A DNA stretch of 50,834 bases from a candidate division KSB1 bacterium (GCA_034506335.1 JAPDPR010000019.1:1-50834); one strand, 5' to 3'. Positions 25,525-34,245 are shown, numbered from the stretch's first letter. A program made the numbers and translations. Notes: generated by a model from the sequence alone, not told the origin.

Positions 25525-26514
25525 ATGAACACGCGATTGCCGGCACTGCTGTCCCTGCTCGGGTGCCTATTGTTCCCGCTGAAAACTCTTCCCCAAGGGT
25601 GGGGCGCCGGCGGCATGGTGGCCGGGTTTGAGTATGGGACCACCCTGTCCCTGGGCGCCTACGAAACCTACGCAAGCGCCTTCTTCAACCTCGCCAGAAA
25701 ACAGAGTACACCGGTTTTCCTCCCTGGGCAGGAAGCAGCTCTTTACCGCTATCTGGGAAGACGGTTTTTCCGCCCTCGGTACGTGCTCTGCCAGGGGACC
25801 TTTTACCCCCTCGCCACCCTGAGCAGCTTTATGGAGACGTACCATCGCCAGCAGTTTGACCGCCTCGAGGTATGCGGGTTTAACGTGCTCCGTTCTCTCG
25901 GCTCGGGCACCGAAGAACCCTACGCGCTGTCGTTTCTCTTGGGCAACTTGGTCTTCTTGGGGTACTACGAGCCAGCAGATTCCGGCAAGGCAAAGGTGAA
26001 ACCCGCGGGCTCTGCTCTGGCAGGACTGCTTATCTCCACCGGACATCGTCACATTCAGGATAACATCGTCGTGAACGAACGCTGGTGGCAGGTAGAGTTC
26101 ATTCTCACAGGCACAAGCCGCAAAGCACGGGCCCACAAACTCACTTGGAACTTTCGCGCCGGTCTTAAAAGCCACTCCACAGAGCTCGCACCGGACGTCG
26201 CGGTCGTGAGCCTTTACCGAGACCACACCATGTGGCAAGGAAAAGGGCCGCTGCTACTGGCTAACAGCCGCATGCGGTACGAAGGGCACTTTCGATGGAG
26301 GCACCAGGAGCGGGAAACGCCCTTTGCGGTACGGCAACTGTTGGCATATGGGAAAAAAATCCCATTGCAAGTAGTTGGCAGACCAGTGGTGCTACGTTTG
26401 GGAGGAGGCGTACTTTGGGAATGGGTCCGGCGCTACGACCGTGAGGCCCGCGCCTTCATGGCAGCGGGCGAAGGCCACTGGGTGTTGCTCATCCAACCGA
26501 GCGTAGAGTTTTGA
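25525..26514 (+). CDS. Secreted protein of unknown function
   Basis: The product has 329 residues with a signal peptide (about 1-25; MNTRLPALLSLLGCLLFPLK). The mature part starts GWGAGGMVAGFEYG and has many aromatic residues in alternating patterns, ending in a hydrophobic segment HWVLLIQPSVEF with a terminal Phe, features compatible with an outer-membrane or periplasmic beta-rich protein. I recognise no family and see no catalytic motif. The start ATG 25525 follows GGAGAAGG at a normal distance. The gene stands alone: it diverges from the ABC operon and converges on the lipoprotein gene at 26548, leaving only 33 bases between stops. Codon use looks like that of its neighbours. Confidence 0.65.
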   Translation: MNTRLPALLSLLGCLLFPLKTLPQGWGAGGMVAGFEYGTTLSLGAYETYASAFFNLARKQSTPVFLPGQEAALYRYLGRRFFRPRYVLCQGTFYPLATLSSFMETYHRQQFDRLEVCGFNVLRSLGSGTEEPYALSFLLGNLVFLGYYEPADSGKAKVKPAGSALAGLLISTGHRHIQDNIVVNERWWQVEFILTGTSRKARAHKLTWNFRAGLKSHSTELAPDVAVVSLYRDHTMWQGKGPLLLANSRMRYEGHFRWRHQERETPFAVRQLLAYGKKIPLQVVGRPVVLRLGGGVLWEWVRRYDREARAFMAAGEGHWVLLIQPSVEF

Positions 26515-26547
26515 CTCGATGTTCTTCCTGGGCAACCGCTCCCCGGG

Positions 26548-27948
26548 TCAAGGCTTGGTCACGCGAATGTCATCGTAGTACTGCACAGAGGTGCCTGCGG
26601 CAAAATCTTGGGCCGCCAAAACCAGCGCGTCCCAAGGCTGTCCGGAGGGATAGGACATATAGGCCTTTAGCTCACCGTTCACATACACATTGGCATAGGG
26701 GTATCCCAACTCGACGCGCACTGTGTACCAGGTAAGCGGCTCGTACGGCTGCAGCTGTAAGCGATCCTCTTGTCTTGCCGCGTAGATATTGCCGTCTGCG
26801 GAGAACTCAATCCAGTTCACGAAGGCGCCACCAGGAGGGGCTTGGCGATCGTACAGACCCAGCACGGCTCCACCGCCGGCTTCCTGCACCAGTACGCTCA
26901 CCTGGAATGTAAGGCTGTCGCCGCGGCTCAGAGGGAGGAGGTCCCGCCTGGTGTGCCCAGGAGACGATTCTTGCCTAAAACTCTGCGCACCACTGAAGGC
27001 ATAGGTCCTGCTCACGCTGCCGCTCACCCCTGCAGATAACGCCTCCCAGCCCCCGCTGGTGGGATAGGCGCCCACGGCATAGGTCTCAAAATCCTCCGCC
27101 AAAACCAAGGTGGCAGCCGAAACAGTCACTTGCGACTGGGCGCTATCATCTTCGAAGAAGGCCATGACTGTTTCTTCACCTGTCGCCTGCAGGCCGGCAA
27201 CAAAGAGGCCCGTCTGGTCAACAGCCCCTGCGATGCCAGGGCGTACAGACCAGCGAGCCAAACTGGTCACATCAACCTCCCGGCCATCGCTGTAATAGGC
27301 CATGCAGCGGAAACGCTGGGTCAATCCATTCTTGAGCGCCACCCTGTACGGCTGCAACTCCAGAAAGTACAGCACTGGCCCCAAGTCCCACACCTGAATA
27401 GGGGCATGGGCGTGCTCACCCTCCCGCACCTTGACTTCACCTTCACCCCAGAAGCGGATGGTGTCGGCCTCGATACCCGCTACGCACAGATAGTTTAGAC
27501 CGACCACCCCGGTCACAGTGCCCCTCGCGACGTCTCCTTCTATGTGCAGTGCCTGGTCAGCAACCACGCGGAAAAAGTCCCCAAGGAGTTTCCGCCACTC
27601 GGCCCAGCGTCGCAAGTCGCCTGGCCAGTTGTCGCGCGCATGCTCGAACTGCCGAAAGTCGTCAGATTGAAAGTACTGCCAGGAGGTGTCGAAAGCCGAG
27701 AAATCCAGTACCATCACCCTTACCATCTCCACTTCACCCTTCCCTGCGGCCCTGAAGAGGGGCCCCGCCGGTTGCTGCGCGCGGTCGGGGAGCTTGCCGA
27801 TGCGCGGGAGGCTCTGGGCGCCGGAAACAAAGGTTAACTCGATGGAGACCCCCTGATTGGCGGACGTTGGCCCTTTATCACAGCCGGCAAGAAGCGTCAG
27901 GGATAGACCAACAAGCAGGAGCGGCCACGCCGGGAGCTTGTTCCTCAT
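26548..27948 (-). CDS. Ig-domain lipoprotein with a concanavalin/LamG-like C-terminal domain
   Basis: The 466-residue product has a lipoprotein signal ending in LLAGCDKG (Cys near 23), so it is lipid-anchored. A region with a bacterial Ig-like module follows near 215-285 (ALKNGLTQRFRCMAYYSDGREVDVTSLARWSV and ITGLFVAGLQATGEETVMA-like pattern). The C-terminal half (about 290-466) has the FETYAVGAYP and YTVRVELGYPYANVYVNGEL patterns of concanavalin-like laminin G or glycan-binding jelly rolls, with YYDDIRV near the end. It is the last gene of a four-gene minus operon, 22 bases after the barrel-like gene. I infer a cell-surface or periplasmic binding protein; the ligand is unknown. Confidence 0.75.
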   Translation of the reverse strand: MRNKLPAWPLLLVGLSLTLLAGCDKGPTSANQGVSIELTFVSGAQSLPRIGKLPDRAQQPAGPLFRAAGKGEVEMVRVMVLDFSAFDTSWQYFQSDDFRQFEHARDNWPGDLRRWAEWRKLLGDFFRVVADQALHIEGDVARGTVTGVVGLNYLCVAGIEADTIRFWGEGEVKVREGEHAHAPIQVWDLGPVLYFLELQPYRVALKNGLTQRFRCMAYYSDGREVDVTSLARWSVRPGIAGAVDQTGLFVAGLQATGEETVMAFFEDDSAQSQVTVSAATLVLAEDFETYAVGAYPTSGGWEALSAGVSGSVSRTYAFSGAQSFRQESSPGHTRRDLLPLSRGDSLTFQVSVLVQEAGGGAVLGLYDRQAPPGGAFVNWIEFSADGNIYAARQEDRLQLQPYEPLTWYTVRVELGYPYANVYVNGELKAYMSYPSGQPWDALVLAAQDFAAGTSVQYYDDIRVTKP

Positions 27949-27970
27949 CTGGGGCAACCTCACTGATACC

Positions 27971-29095
27971 TCATAGGTAGAAACGCGCCATTGCGTCAAC
28001 CACCAGGCCCGAGAGGGCTACCGCCTTGGGACCGCTCTTGATCGACCCCATGTAGTAGCGCAGGTTTGTGTCAACTTCCATCCTGCCCGAAAGCCGCAGC
28101 AGGGCGCCTCCTCCCAACCCCAAGAGTGTCGCCGAGCCGGTGCCGTACTGATTATCTCCATACAGTTTCACGTCTATGAGCACCTTGGGTCTTGTCCCCT
28201 GCGGAGCACCAAACAGCAGCTGACTACCAAGCTCAAGCTCATTGCCATTGCTGTTTTTGCGCTCCTCGGCAAACACATCGCCGATGCCCGTCTTGTTCCG
28301 CCCTTTCATTCGCTCCCGCACCATCACGAGCAGGTCGAATGCACCGGGTCGTGCCAATACCGCACCTTGGATGAGCAATCGGTCACCGCTTTTGAAGACC
28401 GTCTCCCCTGCCCCCTTGTCTTCGCCGTACATGGAGTAGACCACATCAGTGGTCAGGCGAGCATCGTTGCCGAAGAGCACCAGGGTTCTGTCAATGCCTA
28501 ACGACAGATTCATCTCACCGCCCGGTTTGTACTCATAATCCGCGCCATAAAACGGGCGAAACGCGCCCCTGGCCAGGTAGCTGATACCTGCCCCGAGGAC
28601 AAAGTCACCCACCTCCCAAGCCGAGGCAGCCCCAAGGTGGAAATCGAGTCCCTGCCCCATAGTGGGCACGCGGAAGGCAAGGGCATGCACTGCCAGCACG
28701 TTGGCGACGTTGAATTCCTCCGGGGTAAGAGCGTGTTTTCCAGTCGGGAGGTTGGCGCCGAACGTGAGCAGGAAGCGGTCATCGGGCGTCCAGTAGTGGC
28801 CGCTTATGCGCACATCGGAAAGACCGTTGAGCTCCTGGGCGCCCACTGCAACCAGGCGCGAGAAGGCTGGCGCCGTGGCCACCACCAGTTGCAATCGCTC
28901 GCCCACCGGATAGACAAAGTTCACTGGCATGGCGATCTGGCTAACCTTGTTCTTCCCTGCGGTCCACCACTGCCCACTGACCCCGGCGCCCACGCTGGTC
29001 GGCCCTTGGAGCCGGGTCAACATAGGCTGGCTGCGAGCTATACTGCCTATCAGCAAGGAAGTCAGGGCAAGCAAAGGCACGACCCGTCGCATCAT
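27971..29095 (-). CDS. Outer-membrane beta-barrel-like protein
   Basis: The product has 374 residues with a signal peptide (about 1-22). The mature part is made of alternating hydrophobic strands with turns, such as LQLVVATAPAFSRL, VRISGHYWTPDDRFLLTFGA, FHLGAASAWEVGDFVLGAGI and a final MARFYL strand. This is the pattern of an outer-membrane barrel of the transporter or porin type. It is the third gene in an operon with two CsgG/FlgO-like proteins and an Ig lipoprotein, 22 bases apart on each side, and ATG 29095 has GGGAGG seven bases upstream. Context suggests it works with those envelope proteins. I cannot name a specific family. Confidence 0.75.
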   Translation of the reverse strand: MMRRVVPLLALTSLLIGSIARSQPMLTRLQGPTSVGAGVSGQWWTAGKNKVSQIAMPVNFVYPVGERLQLVVATAPAFSRLVAVGAQELNGLSDVRISGHYWTPDDRFLLTFGANLPTGKHALTPEEFNVANVLAVHALAFRVPTMGQGLDFHLGAASAWEVGDFVLGAGISYLARGAFRPFYGADYEYKPGGEMNLSLGIDRTLVLFGNDARLTTDVVYSMYGEDKGAGETVFKSGDRLLIQGAVLARPGAFDLLVMVRERMKGRNKTGIGDVFAEERKNSNGNELELGSQLLFGAPQGTRPKVLIDVKLYGDNQYGTGSATLLGLGGGALLRLSGRMEVDTNLRYYMGSIKSGPKAVALSGLVVDAMARFYL

Positions 29096-29117
29096 GCTGA
29101 GACCTCCCGCAGTGGGC

Positions 29118-30431
29118 TCACTTGGGGATTCTCACTTCCACTTCGATGTTGGCGGCTGAGCCAAAGCTGGATTGGCTCTGCTCCTGCAGGGGCTGGCGTG
29201 CGTCGACCCCGGGCACAAAACCGGCGCTCAACTGCTGCTGCGTCTGCTGTAGTCGGTCGAGTTTGGAGGCCTGCAGCGCATCGGCTGTAGCCGGAGGCGG
29301 CTCAATAGCCTTGCGCAGCTCCTGCAAATCCTGGCTGCCGGCACGCATGACTTCCGCCTGAGTCACCGCGGCCTTGGCGGCACTGAAGCGCGGGTCCAGC
29401 TGCGCCGCGCGGGCGTAGGCGGTGCGGGCCAGCTCGAACATCCCACGGTCCTCATAGTCCAGTCCCTGGCAATAAGCCAGAAAGGCAAGGATATTCTCCG
29501 TTGGCACGACCAGGATAGCATCGCGCTCTTCCTGGCTAAGAGGCACCCCCATTTCGCTCAGGATGCGGAAGACCAGGGCCTTTTCCATGCGGAAAAAGTC
29601 CTGAAGGGCTCCGCTGACGCGCCGCGGGCCACTCAGCGTGCGGCTCCTGGTATCCACGAGCGCCGCCTCGATGCGCAGCTGCTCGCCCTCCAGCCCCAAG
29701 AAGCCGCCCTGGACCACCTTGGCCACTCCCAGGAGGCGCCCCAGCCGAGGGGCGGTTGCCTCATCCACCAAGCCGGTCATCCCCAGGCCGATTTCTTCGA
29801 GCAGAGCCTGCATTCGCGCCCTTTCCACCACACGCAACGCCTTCGCTTTTGAAAGATCGGTGATGAGCATCTCGGCAATGCCCTTTTCCAGAGGGCTCAA
29901 TTCTTCTGGCCCGCCGAGGCGCGCGAAGTTGAGCACCGCCACCGCATTGCCTGGAATGCGGACGGTGTCCAGGGCGGCCTCATTGGCCAGCGCCTCTCTG
30001 GCCTGCTCGACCAGGCGGCGACGCAGCAATACTTGAAGCCTGCCCTCCAATGCCCGCCGCATCTGGCTCATGCGTCCCACCCGCGTGTAGCGTCGGTACA
30101 TGTCGATGGCCCCGTCCAAATCCCCGGTGATCTCGTAAGCCGAGCCGAGGTAAAAGAGCGTCCGTGCATCGGTGGAATCCAGCGCAAAGGCCTTGGACAA
30201 GGCGCGAATCGCCGCCGCATACTCCTCCTTGCCGTACAAGGCTATGCCCACATCGCGCAACACCTGGGGGTCAGTGGGTTGTTCCTCAAGGGCCAACACC
30301 AGATGGCGGAGCGCCAGGTCATAATCGTGACGACGCAGCGCGGTCTTGGCCCGACCGTGGTAAGATGTGGCACATCCCATCACCCAACAGCCGGCCGCCA
30401 CAATGAGGGCAACAATGAGCTTTCTGCGCAC
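29118..30431 (-). CDS. TPR lipoprotein with a CsgG/FlgO-like domain
   Basis: The 437-residue product is a lipoprotein (signal about 1-20, lipobox MGCATS). TPR repeats follow at about 28-125 (YDLALRHLVLALEEQPTDP, YAAAIRALSKAFALDSTDA, GDLDGAIDMYRRYT). The central domain (about 160-310) has the CsgG/FlgO pattern: AVLNFARLG, LEKGIAEMLITDLSKAKALRVVERARMQALLEEIGLGMTGL. A final TPR-like pair lies near 320-370. CsgG is the curli secretion channel and FlgO is a flagellar outer-membrane protein; LpoB-like and TolB-N-like relatives share the fold. It starts with GTG (GAGGAA upstream), 35 bases after its paralogue. It is probably an outer-membrane assembly; its exact role is unknown. Confidence 0.8.
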   Translation of the reverse strand: MRRKLIVALIVAAGCWVMGCATSYHGRAKTALRRHDYDLALRHLVLALEEQPTDPQVLRDVGIALYGKEEYAAAIRALSKAFALDSTDARTLFYLGSAYEITGDLDGAIDMYRRYTRVGRMSQMRRALEGRLQVLLRRRLVEQAREALANEAALDTVRIPGNAVAVLNFARLGGPEELSPLEKGIAEMLITDLSKAKALRVVERARMQALLEEIGLGMTGLVDEATAPRLGRLLGVAKVVQGGFLGLEGEQLRIEAALVDTRSRTLSGPRRVSGALQDFFRMEKALVFRILSEMGVPLSQEERDAILVVPTENILAFLAYCQGLDYEDRGMFELARTAYARAAQLDPRFSAAKAAVTQAEVMRAGSQDLQELRKAIEPPPATADALQASKLDRLQQTQQQLSAGFVPGVDARQPLQEQSQSSFGSAANIEVEVRIPK

Positions 30432-30466
30432 GTGTAGGTTCCTCGTTCACCTTGAGGATGAGGTGC

Positions 30467-31168
30467 TCACTTGAGATGGACCTGCACCGCCATCAGGCGC
30501 TGTTTGGCCTGCGCAAAGGACGGGCTCACCGCGAGCGCCTTCCGATACATCTTATACGCCTCGAGCGGCTGCCCCCTGTCCTCCAGCTCCAAGCCTTTGG
30601 CGTAGAGAAGCGCCGCCTCCAAAGTGGCCTCACCCCCTGCCTCCAAGCGCACCCGGTCTTCTCTGGTTAGCGCTACATCCAAATCGCGCACAATCTTCTC
30701 GGTGAGACGTTTGACCATGTCAAAGAGCTTATCCACCTTGCCCGTCTCTTCCTCGGCCTTGATGGTGAGGCCTGTCTCCACCTCCACAATGCGCGCATCA
30801 ATTCGCATCTTGCCGCCGAACATGTGCACAAAGCTGCCCAATAGGAGGTGTTTTGCACCCAAAAGTCGACCCACCTGGACCGCGCTCTTTTCGTCGATAA
30901 GACCAGCCTGGGCCAACTTCATCTCCTCCAAGAGCTGCTGCAACTGCGCGCGCTCAATGACGCGCAAAGCCTGCACCTTGGAGAGCTCAGTGATGAACAT
31001 GTCGGCCAGCCCCTTGCTCAATGCGGCCACCTCATCCTTTTGTGCTAAGCTGTTGTTCTGGAAGTAAAGGACGGCGAGAGTTCTCTCCTGTTGGCCCCAA
31101 ACATGCTGCCCGACGCAGCTGAGCAAAGCAATTAATACAGGGGTGAGGCTTTTTACCGCGATGCGCAT
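30467..31168 (-). CDS. Secreted CsgG/FlgO-like protein with C-terminal TPR
   Basis: The product has 233 residues with a signal peptide (about 1-24). The CsgG/FlgO-like core starts with LAVLYFQNNS and continues LSKGLADMFITELSKVQALRVIERAQLQQLLEEMKL and LIDEKSAVQVGRLLGAKHLLLGSF, closely parallel to the downstream protein at 29118. A short TPR-like helix pair closes the protein (GQPLEAYKMYRKALAVSPSFAQAKQRL). It lacks the lipobox of its partner, so one copy is lipid-anchored and one soluble in the periplasm. It is the first gene of the four-gene operon; ATG 31168 has GGGAG eight bases upstream. A shared complex is a reasonable inference. Confidence 0.8.
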   Translation of the reverse strand: MRIAVKSLTPVLIALLSCVGQHVWGQQERTLAVLYFQNNSLAQKDEVAALSKGLADMFITELSKVQALRVIERAQLQQLLEEMKLAQAGLIDEKSAVQVGRLLGAKHLLLGSFVHMFGGKMRIDARIVEVETGLTIKAEEETGKVDKLFDMVKRLTEKIVRDLDVALTREDRVRLEAGGEATLEAALLYAKGLELEDRGQPLEAYKMYRKALAVSPSFAQAKQRLMAVQVHLK

Positions 31169-31408
31169 AGTCTTACTCCCTTTGATCCCTGCAAACGGAT
31201 GGCAACACAATTCCGGAAGGCGAGATCATCTCCGACCTTACGCTCACCTCGTGCCGGGGCTTACCTACTCATGGTGAATGGTACGTAACTTTGGGGAGAA
31301 AAGCAAGTGTTTTCAACAAAAATTCTAACCGAGCCCGCTTCTGGCTTGTTCGCCACCGCCCCCTGAATCACTGTCTGCTTCAACCTACAGCCTCATGACC
31401 CCTCCGCG
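31169..31408. other. Intergenic region with the CsgG-like operon promoter
   Basis: Apart from a candidate promoter (31278-31306, minus) and the glnA terminator further right, I see no gene or structured RNA here. The AT-rich part around 31290-31330 fits a promoter region. Confidence 0.5.
31278..31306 (-). promoter_or_regulatory. Candidate promoter of the CsgG-like operon
   Basis: On the minus strand TTGCTT (31306-31301) and TACCAT (31283-31278) are 17 bases apart. Both boxes are weak, but the position and the AT-rich surroundings fit. The TTGCTTTT element is shared with the candidate promoter at 5961. Confidence 0.35.
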
Positions 31409-31409
31409 C

Positions 31410-31447
31410 AAAAGGAAGCAGGCGCGACCGCCAAGCGACGCGCCTGC
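31410..31447 (-). terminator. Rho-independent terminator of glnA
   Basis: On the minus strand GCAGGCGCG and CGCGCCTGC form a perfect nine-base stem (31447-31439 with 31426-31418) around a 12-base loop, followed by TTCCTTTT. It lies 25 bases past the glnA stop. Confidence 0.78.
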
Positions 31448-31471
31448 AACCTCCCTATCGCGTGAGCGGGC

Positions 31472-32800
31472 TCAGAAAAGCTGTAGGTACTTCTCCACCT
31501 CCCACGGTGTGACCTGAACCCTAAACTCTTCCCACTCGCGCGACTTGATGTCCAGGTAACGATCGAAAAGGTGCTGGCCCAGGACCTTGAGGGAGAGTTC
31601 GTCTTTCTGCAGCTCCTGTAGTGCCTCGTACAGCGAGCTGGGCAGAAGACCGATGTTCTTTGCCTTCAAACCTTGCTCATCGAAGAGATAAACATTCTCC
31701 TCAACAGGCTCTGGGGGCTGGAGCTTGTTGCGGATTCCGTCCAGACCAGCCTGGAGCATGAACGCCAGGGCCAAATAGGGGTTACAGCTTGGGTCCGGAC
31801 AGCGCAGCTCGATGCGCGCCGACTGCTTGCGGTCGTGGAACCACTTGGGCACGCGAATGAGCGCTGACCGATTGATCCGTGCCCACGTCACATAGACCGG
31901 AGCCTCATACCCGGACACCAAACGCTTGTAGGAATTCACCGTAGGACAGAGCACAGCACACATGGCACGAATATGCTTGATGATGCCGGCCATGAAATGA
32001 TAGGCAAGCTGAGACAGATTGTAGGGATCATCTGCGTCGTAGAAAGCATTCTGCCTCGACTTGAGGTCGAAGAGGCTTTGGTGCGTGTGCATGCCGTTGC
32101 CCGGGGCACCAAACACGGGCTTGGGCATGAAGGTCGCGTCCAAATTATGACGCTGGGCGATCTTCTTGACCGTGTACTTCAAGGTGAGGATGCGATCGGC
32201 GGTCTCCAATGCGTTGCCATAGAGAAAGTCGATCTCGTATTGCCCGCTGCCCACTTCATGGTGGGAAGCTTCCACCGGGATGCCAAAACTGTGCAAGGCA
32301 CCGAGGATTTCCCGCATCACAAAGTAACCTTCGTGCGAGGAGAAGTCAAAGTAGCTCCCTTCGTCAATGGGGCGGTGACCCTGGCCTTCCGGTTTGCGGA
32401 AGAGGTAGAACTCCATCTCCGGGCCCACGTTGAACTGGAAACCCATCTCCTTCGCTTCCGCCAGGGCCTTTTTGAGCACGTAGCGGGGGTCACCCTCGTA
32501 AGGACTGCCATCCCGCCCAAAGATGTCGCAAATCAGACGTGCGGTTCTGCCGTTTTCCAGCAGCCACGGCACCAGTGAGTAGGTGGAAAGGTCCGGCTTC
32601 AGGAAAAGATCGCTCTCCTGAATCCTGGCAAAGCCCTCCACGGAGGAGCCGTCGAACCAAACGCCGAATTCGGTGGCGTCTTTGAGCTGGCGCACCGGGA
32701 TGATGACTTCCTTGACCACCCCGAGTAAGTCGGTAAACTGCAGACTTATGAACTTGACTTCGTCCTCTTCGACGCGCTGAAGGAGCTGCGTCTTCTCCAT
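31472..32800 (-). CDS. glnA: Glutamine synthetase, type I (short form)
   Basis: The 442-residue cytoplasmic enzyme joins ammonia to glutamate using ATP, the main entry of nitrogen into the cell. Family motifs: FDGSSVEGFARIQESDL near 49-65, GPEMEFYLF near 126-134, HHEVGSGQYEIDF near 180-192 with metal-binding Glu residues, NGMHTHQSLF near 236-245 and NRSALIRVP near 310. The length and the lack of the 25-residue insert and adenylylation-site tail of E. coli GlnA suggest the GSI-alpha form, regulated by feedback or binding proteins rather than by adenylylation. ATG 32800 has GAGGAGG upstream. The gene is monocistronic, with its own near-consensus promoter and terminator. No nitrogen regulator is next to it. 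Confidence 0.96.
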   Translation of the reverse strand: MEKTQLLQRVEEDEVKFISLQFTDLLGVVKEVIIPVRQLKDATEFGVWFDGSSVEGFARIQESDLFLKPDLSTYSLVPWLLENGRTARLICDIFGRDGSPYEGDPRYVLKKALAEAKEMGFQFNVGPEMEFYLFRKPEGQGHRPIDEGSYFDFSSHEGYFVMREILGALHSFGIPVEASHHEVGSGQYEIDFLYGNALETADRILTLKYTVKKIAQRHNLDATFMPKPVFGAPGNGMHTHQSLFDLKSRQNAFYDADDPYNLSQLAYHFMAGIIKHIRAMCAVLCPTVNSYKRLVSGYEAPVYVTWARINRSALIRVPKWFHDRKQSARIELRCPDPSCNPYLALAFMLQAGLDGIRNKLQPPEPVEENVYLFDEQGLKAKNIGLLPSSLYEALQELQKDELSLKVLGQHLFDRYLDIKSREWEEFRVQVTPWEVEKYLQLF

Positions 32801-32838
32801 TGAGCTACCTCCTCGTCTTGGCGGTTTTGAATGCCGCC

Positions 32839-32867
32839 AATATACAAAAATTCAGGGGCAATATCAA
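32839..32867 (-). promoter_or_regulatory. Sigma-70 promoter of glnA
   Basis: On the minus strand TTGATA (32867-32862) and TATATT (32844-32839) are exactly 17 bases apart, with a leader of about 30 bases to ATG 32800. The end of the spacer, CCTGAATTTTTG, closely matches the ABC-operon promoter. Confidence 0.75.
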
Positions 32868-33195
32868 TAAGTATTCCTGCTGGTCGGCTGCTCTCGCAAG
32901 GTGTTGTGGTGGCCCCTGGAAGTTGCCCGTGCGACATACCCGCCAAATAGACTCGCTCTCTGGCCGCACTTCTAGCATGCCCCGCGGCCATGAGGTCGGG
33001 CCAGTGGGGGAACGAGGCTGAACGACCATCCCGCGACGCATAAAGGCGTTGCCCTCTGGCCATACCCTACGCGGGTGGGGCAGGGTCCCAGGGCGAGGCA
33101 CACCGCAGCAGGGCAGGGTGCACCGTCCGCAGGCGATGCCAGTTCCCCCCTTGCAGTGCACTCAGGTATTACGTTCGAGTAACCCCCTTTGCGAC
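32868..33195. other. Intergenic region between glnA and the LD-carboxypeptidase gene
   Basis: This region lies downstream of the minus-strand LD-carboxypeptidase gene and upstream of the glnA promoter. It contains an inverted repeat TGGCCGC (32961-32967) with GCGGCCA (32984-32990) and a doubled GGCAGGGT near 33078 and 33112. I find no T-tract terminator, no tRNA, and none of the conserved RNase P, tmRNA or SRP RNA motifs. Open frames here have no family resemblance. Confidence 0.45.
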
Positions 33196-34245
33196 TCAGC
33201 TGACCGCCGGCTCGTCAATTGACAACCTGCCCTTACCTACATCCAGGGTAGCCATCACCCCCAGCGGCAGCGTGGGCTTGTCGGGCGCGTGACCCAGGGA
33301 GAGCCCAAACACCACCGGCACGCGCAACTGGCCAAGGCGATCGCTGATGACCTCCTCGACGCTCAGCGTCGTGGGAAAAGCCGGCTGGTAATCCCGTGGG
33401 CCGCAGCGCTGCAGGCGATCGACGGCGATGCCGGCGCACTGCTGCAGTTTGCCCGCCATCAGCAAATGCGTCAAGTGCCGGTCCAGGTCATAGGGTTCCT
33501 CTCCCACCTCCTCGAAGAAGAGCAGACGCCCCTCGGTGTCTAGTTCATAAGGAGTGCCCACCGAGGCAGCCAGCAGGGTCAAATTGCCCCCCACCAGTCT
33601 GCCCCTGGCCCGACCAGACAACCCATTAACCCCGATGGGAAGGGCACTCGGCGGCTCGTCAATCTCGCCCGCCGGCTCGTTTTTCATCAGTACACGCTGG
33701 AGCAGATCCACCGTGTAAGGTGAAAAGGTGGATAGGGCCACTGGGCCGTGGAAGGTCACCAGGCCGGTCATCTGGTGCACCGCCACAAGTAGGATCGTGA
33801 TGTCGCTGTATCCCAACAGGATTTTCGGATGAGTACGAATGTGCTCATAGTCAAGCAGATTGAGGATGCGCAGACACCCGTAGCCGCCGCGAACGGCAAT
33901 GACGGCCTTGACCTGCGGGTCGTCGAACATCTCCTGCACATCGGTGGCGCGCTCCGCGTCGGTACCGCCCAGGTAGCCGTACTTCTTGCCTACGTTCCTG
34001 CCCACTTTGACCTTGAAGCCCAGCTTTTCCATGGCCAGTTTTGCTTCGCGGATCGCGGAGGGCTCAAAGGGGGCGCTTGCCGGGCAGACCAGCCCCACTG
34101 TGTCGCCCGGGCGCAACCGCGGCGGCTTGATGATAGGCTTCTCCCGCCTTCCTGCTCGCAGCGCTCCTGCGCCTGCCACTCCTACCGCACTCAAGGCAGC
34201 CATCTCCCCCATAAACTCCCTGCGCGTCACTCCCTTGCGTGTCAT
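33196..34245 (-). CDS. LD-carboxypeptidase (peptidase S66), Tat-exported
   Basis: The 349-residue enzyme begins with a twin-arginine signal (TRREFMGEMAALSAVGVAGAGAL), so it should be exported folded. The S66 domain follows: RPGDTVGLVCPAS near 45-57, RGGYGCLRIL near 119-128, the nucleophile Ser147 in GYSDIT, a Glu in FFEEVGEEPYDLDR near 250, and the C-terminal GLSLGHAPDKPTLPLGV with the catalytic His. LdcA enzymes remove the terminal D-Ala from tetrapeptides during cell-wall recycling. Most LdcA are cytoplasmic; the Tat signal puts this one in the periplasm. Its ATG overlaps the stop of the upstream phosphodiester glycosidase (ATGA), with GGGAGGAG just before, so the two are coupled. Confidence 0.88.
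   Translation of the reverse strand: MTRKGVTRREFMGEMAALSAVGVAGAGALRAGRREKPIIKPPRLRPGDTVGLVCPASAPFEPSAIREAKLAMEKLGFKVKVGRNVGKKYGYLGGTDAERATDVQEMFDDPQVKAVIAVRGGYGCLRILNLLDYEHIRTHPKILLGYSDITILLVAVHQMTGLVTFHGPVALSTFSPYTVDLLQRVLMKNEPAGEIDEPPSALPIGVNGLSGRARGRLVGGNLTLLAASVGTPYELDTEGRLLFFEEVGEEPYDLDRHLTHLLMAGKLQQCAGIAVDRLQRCGPRDYQPAFPTTLSVEEVISDRLGQLRVPVVFGLSLGHAPDKPTLPLGVMATLDVGKGRLSIDEPAVS

Noticed and set aside
26515-26560. Hairpin-like CCTGGG/CCCCGGG between convergent genes as a terminator
   Set aside because: The stem is imperfect and there is no T-tract on either strand.
33168-33190. tRNA-like GTTCGAGT element
   Set aside because: The flanking bases do not form a T-arm stem and no acceptor or anticodon arm is present.
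32868-33195. Possible structural RNA (RNase P, SRP or tmRNA) because of GGCAGGGT-like repeats
   Set aside because: None of the universally conserved core motifs of these RNAs is present.
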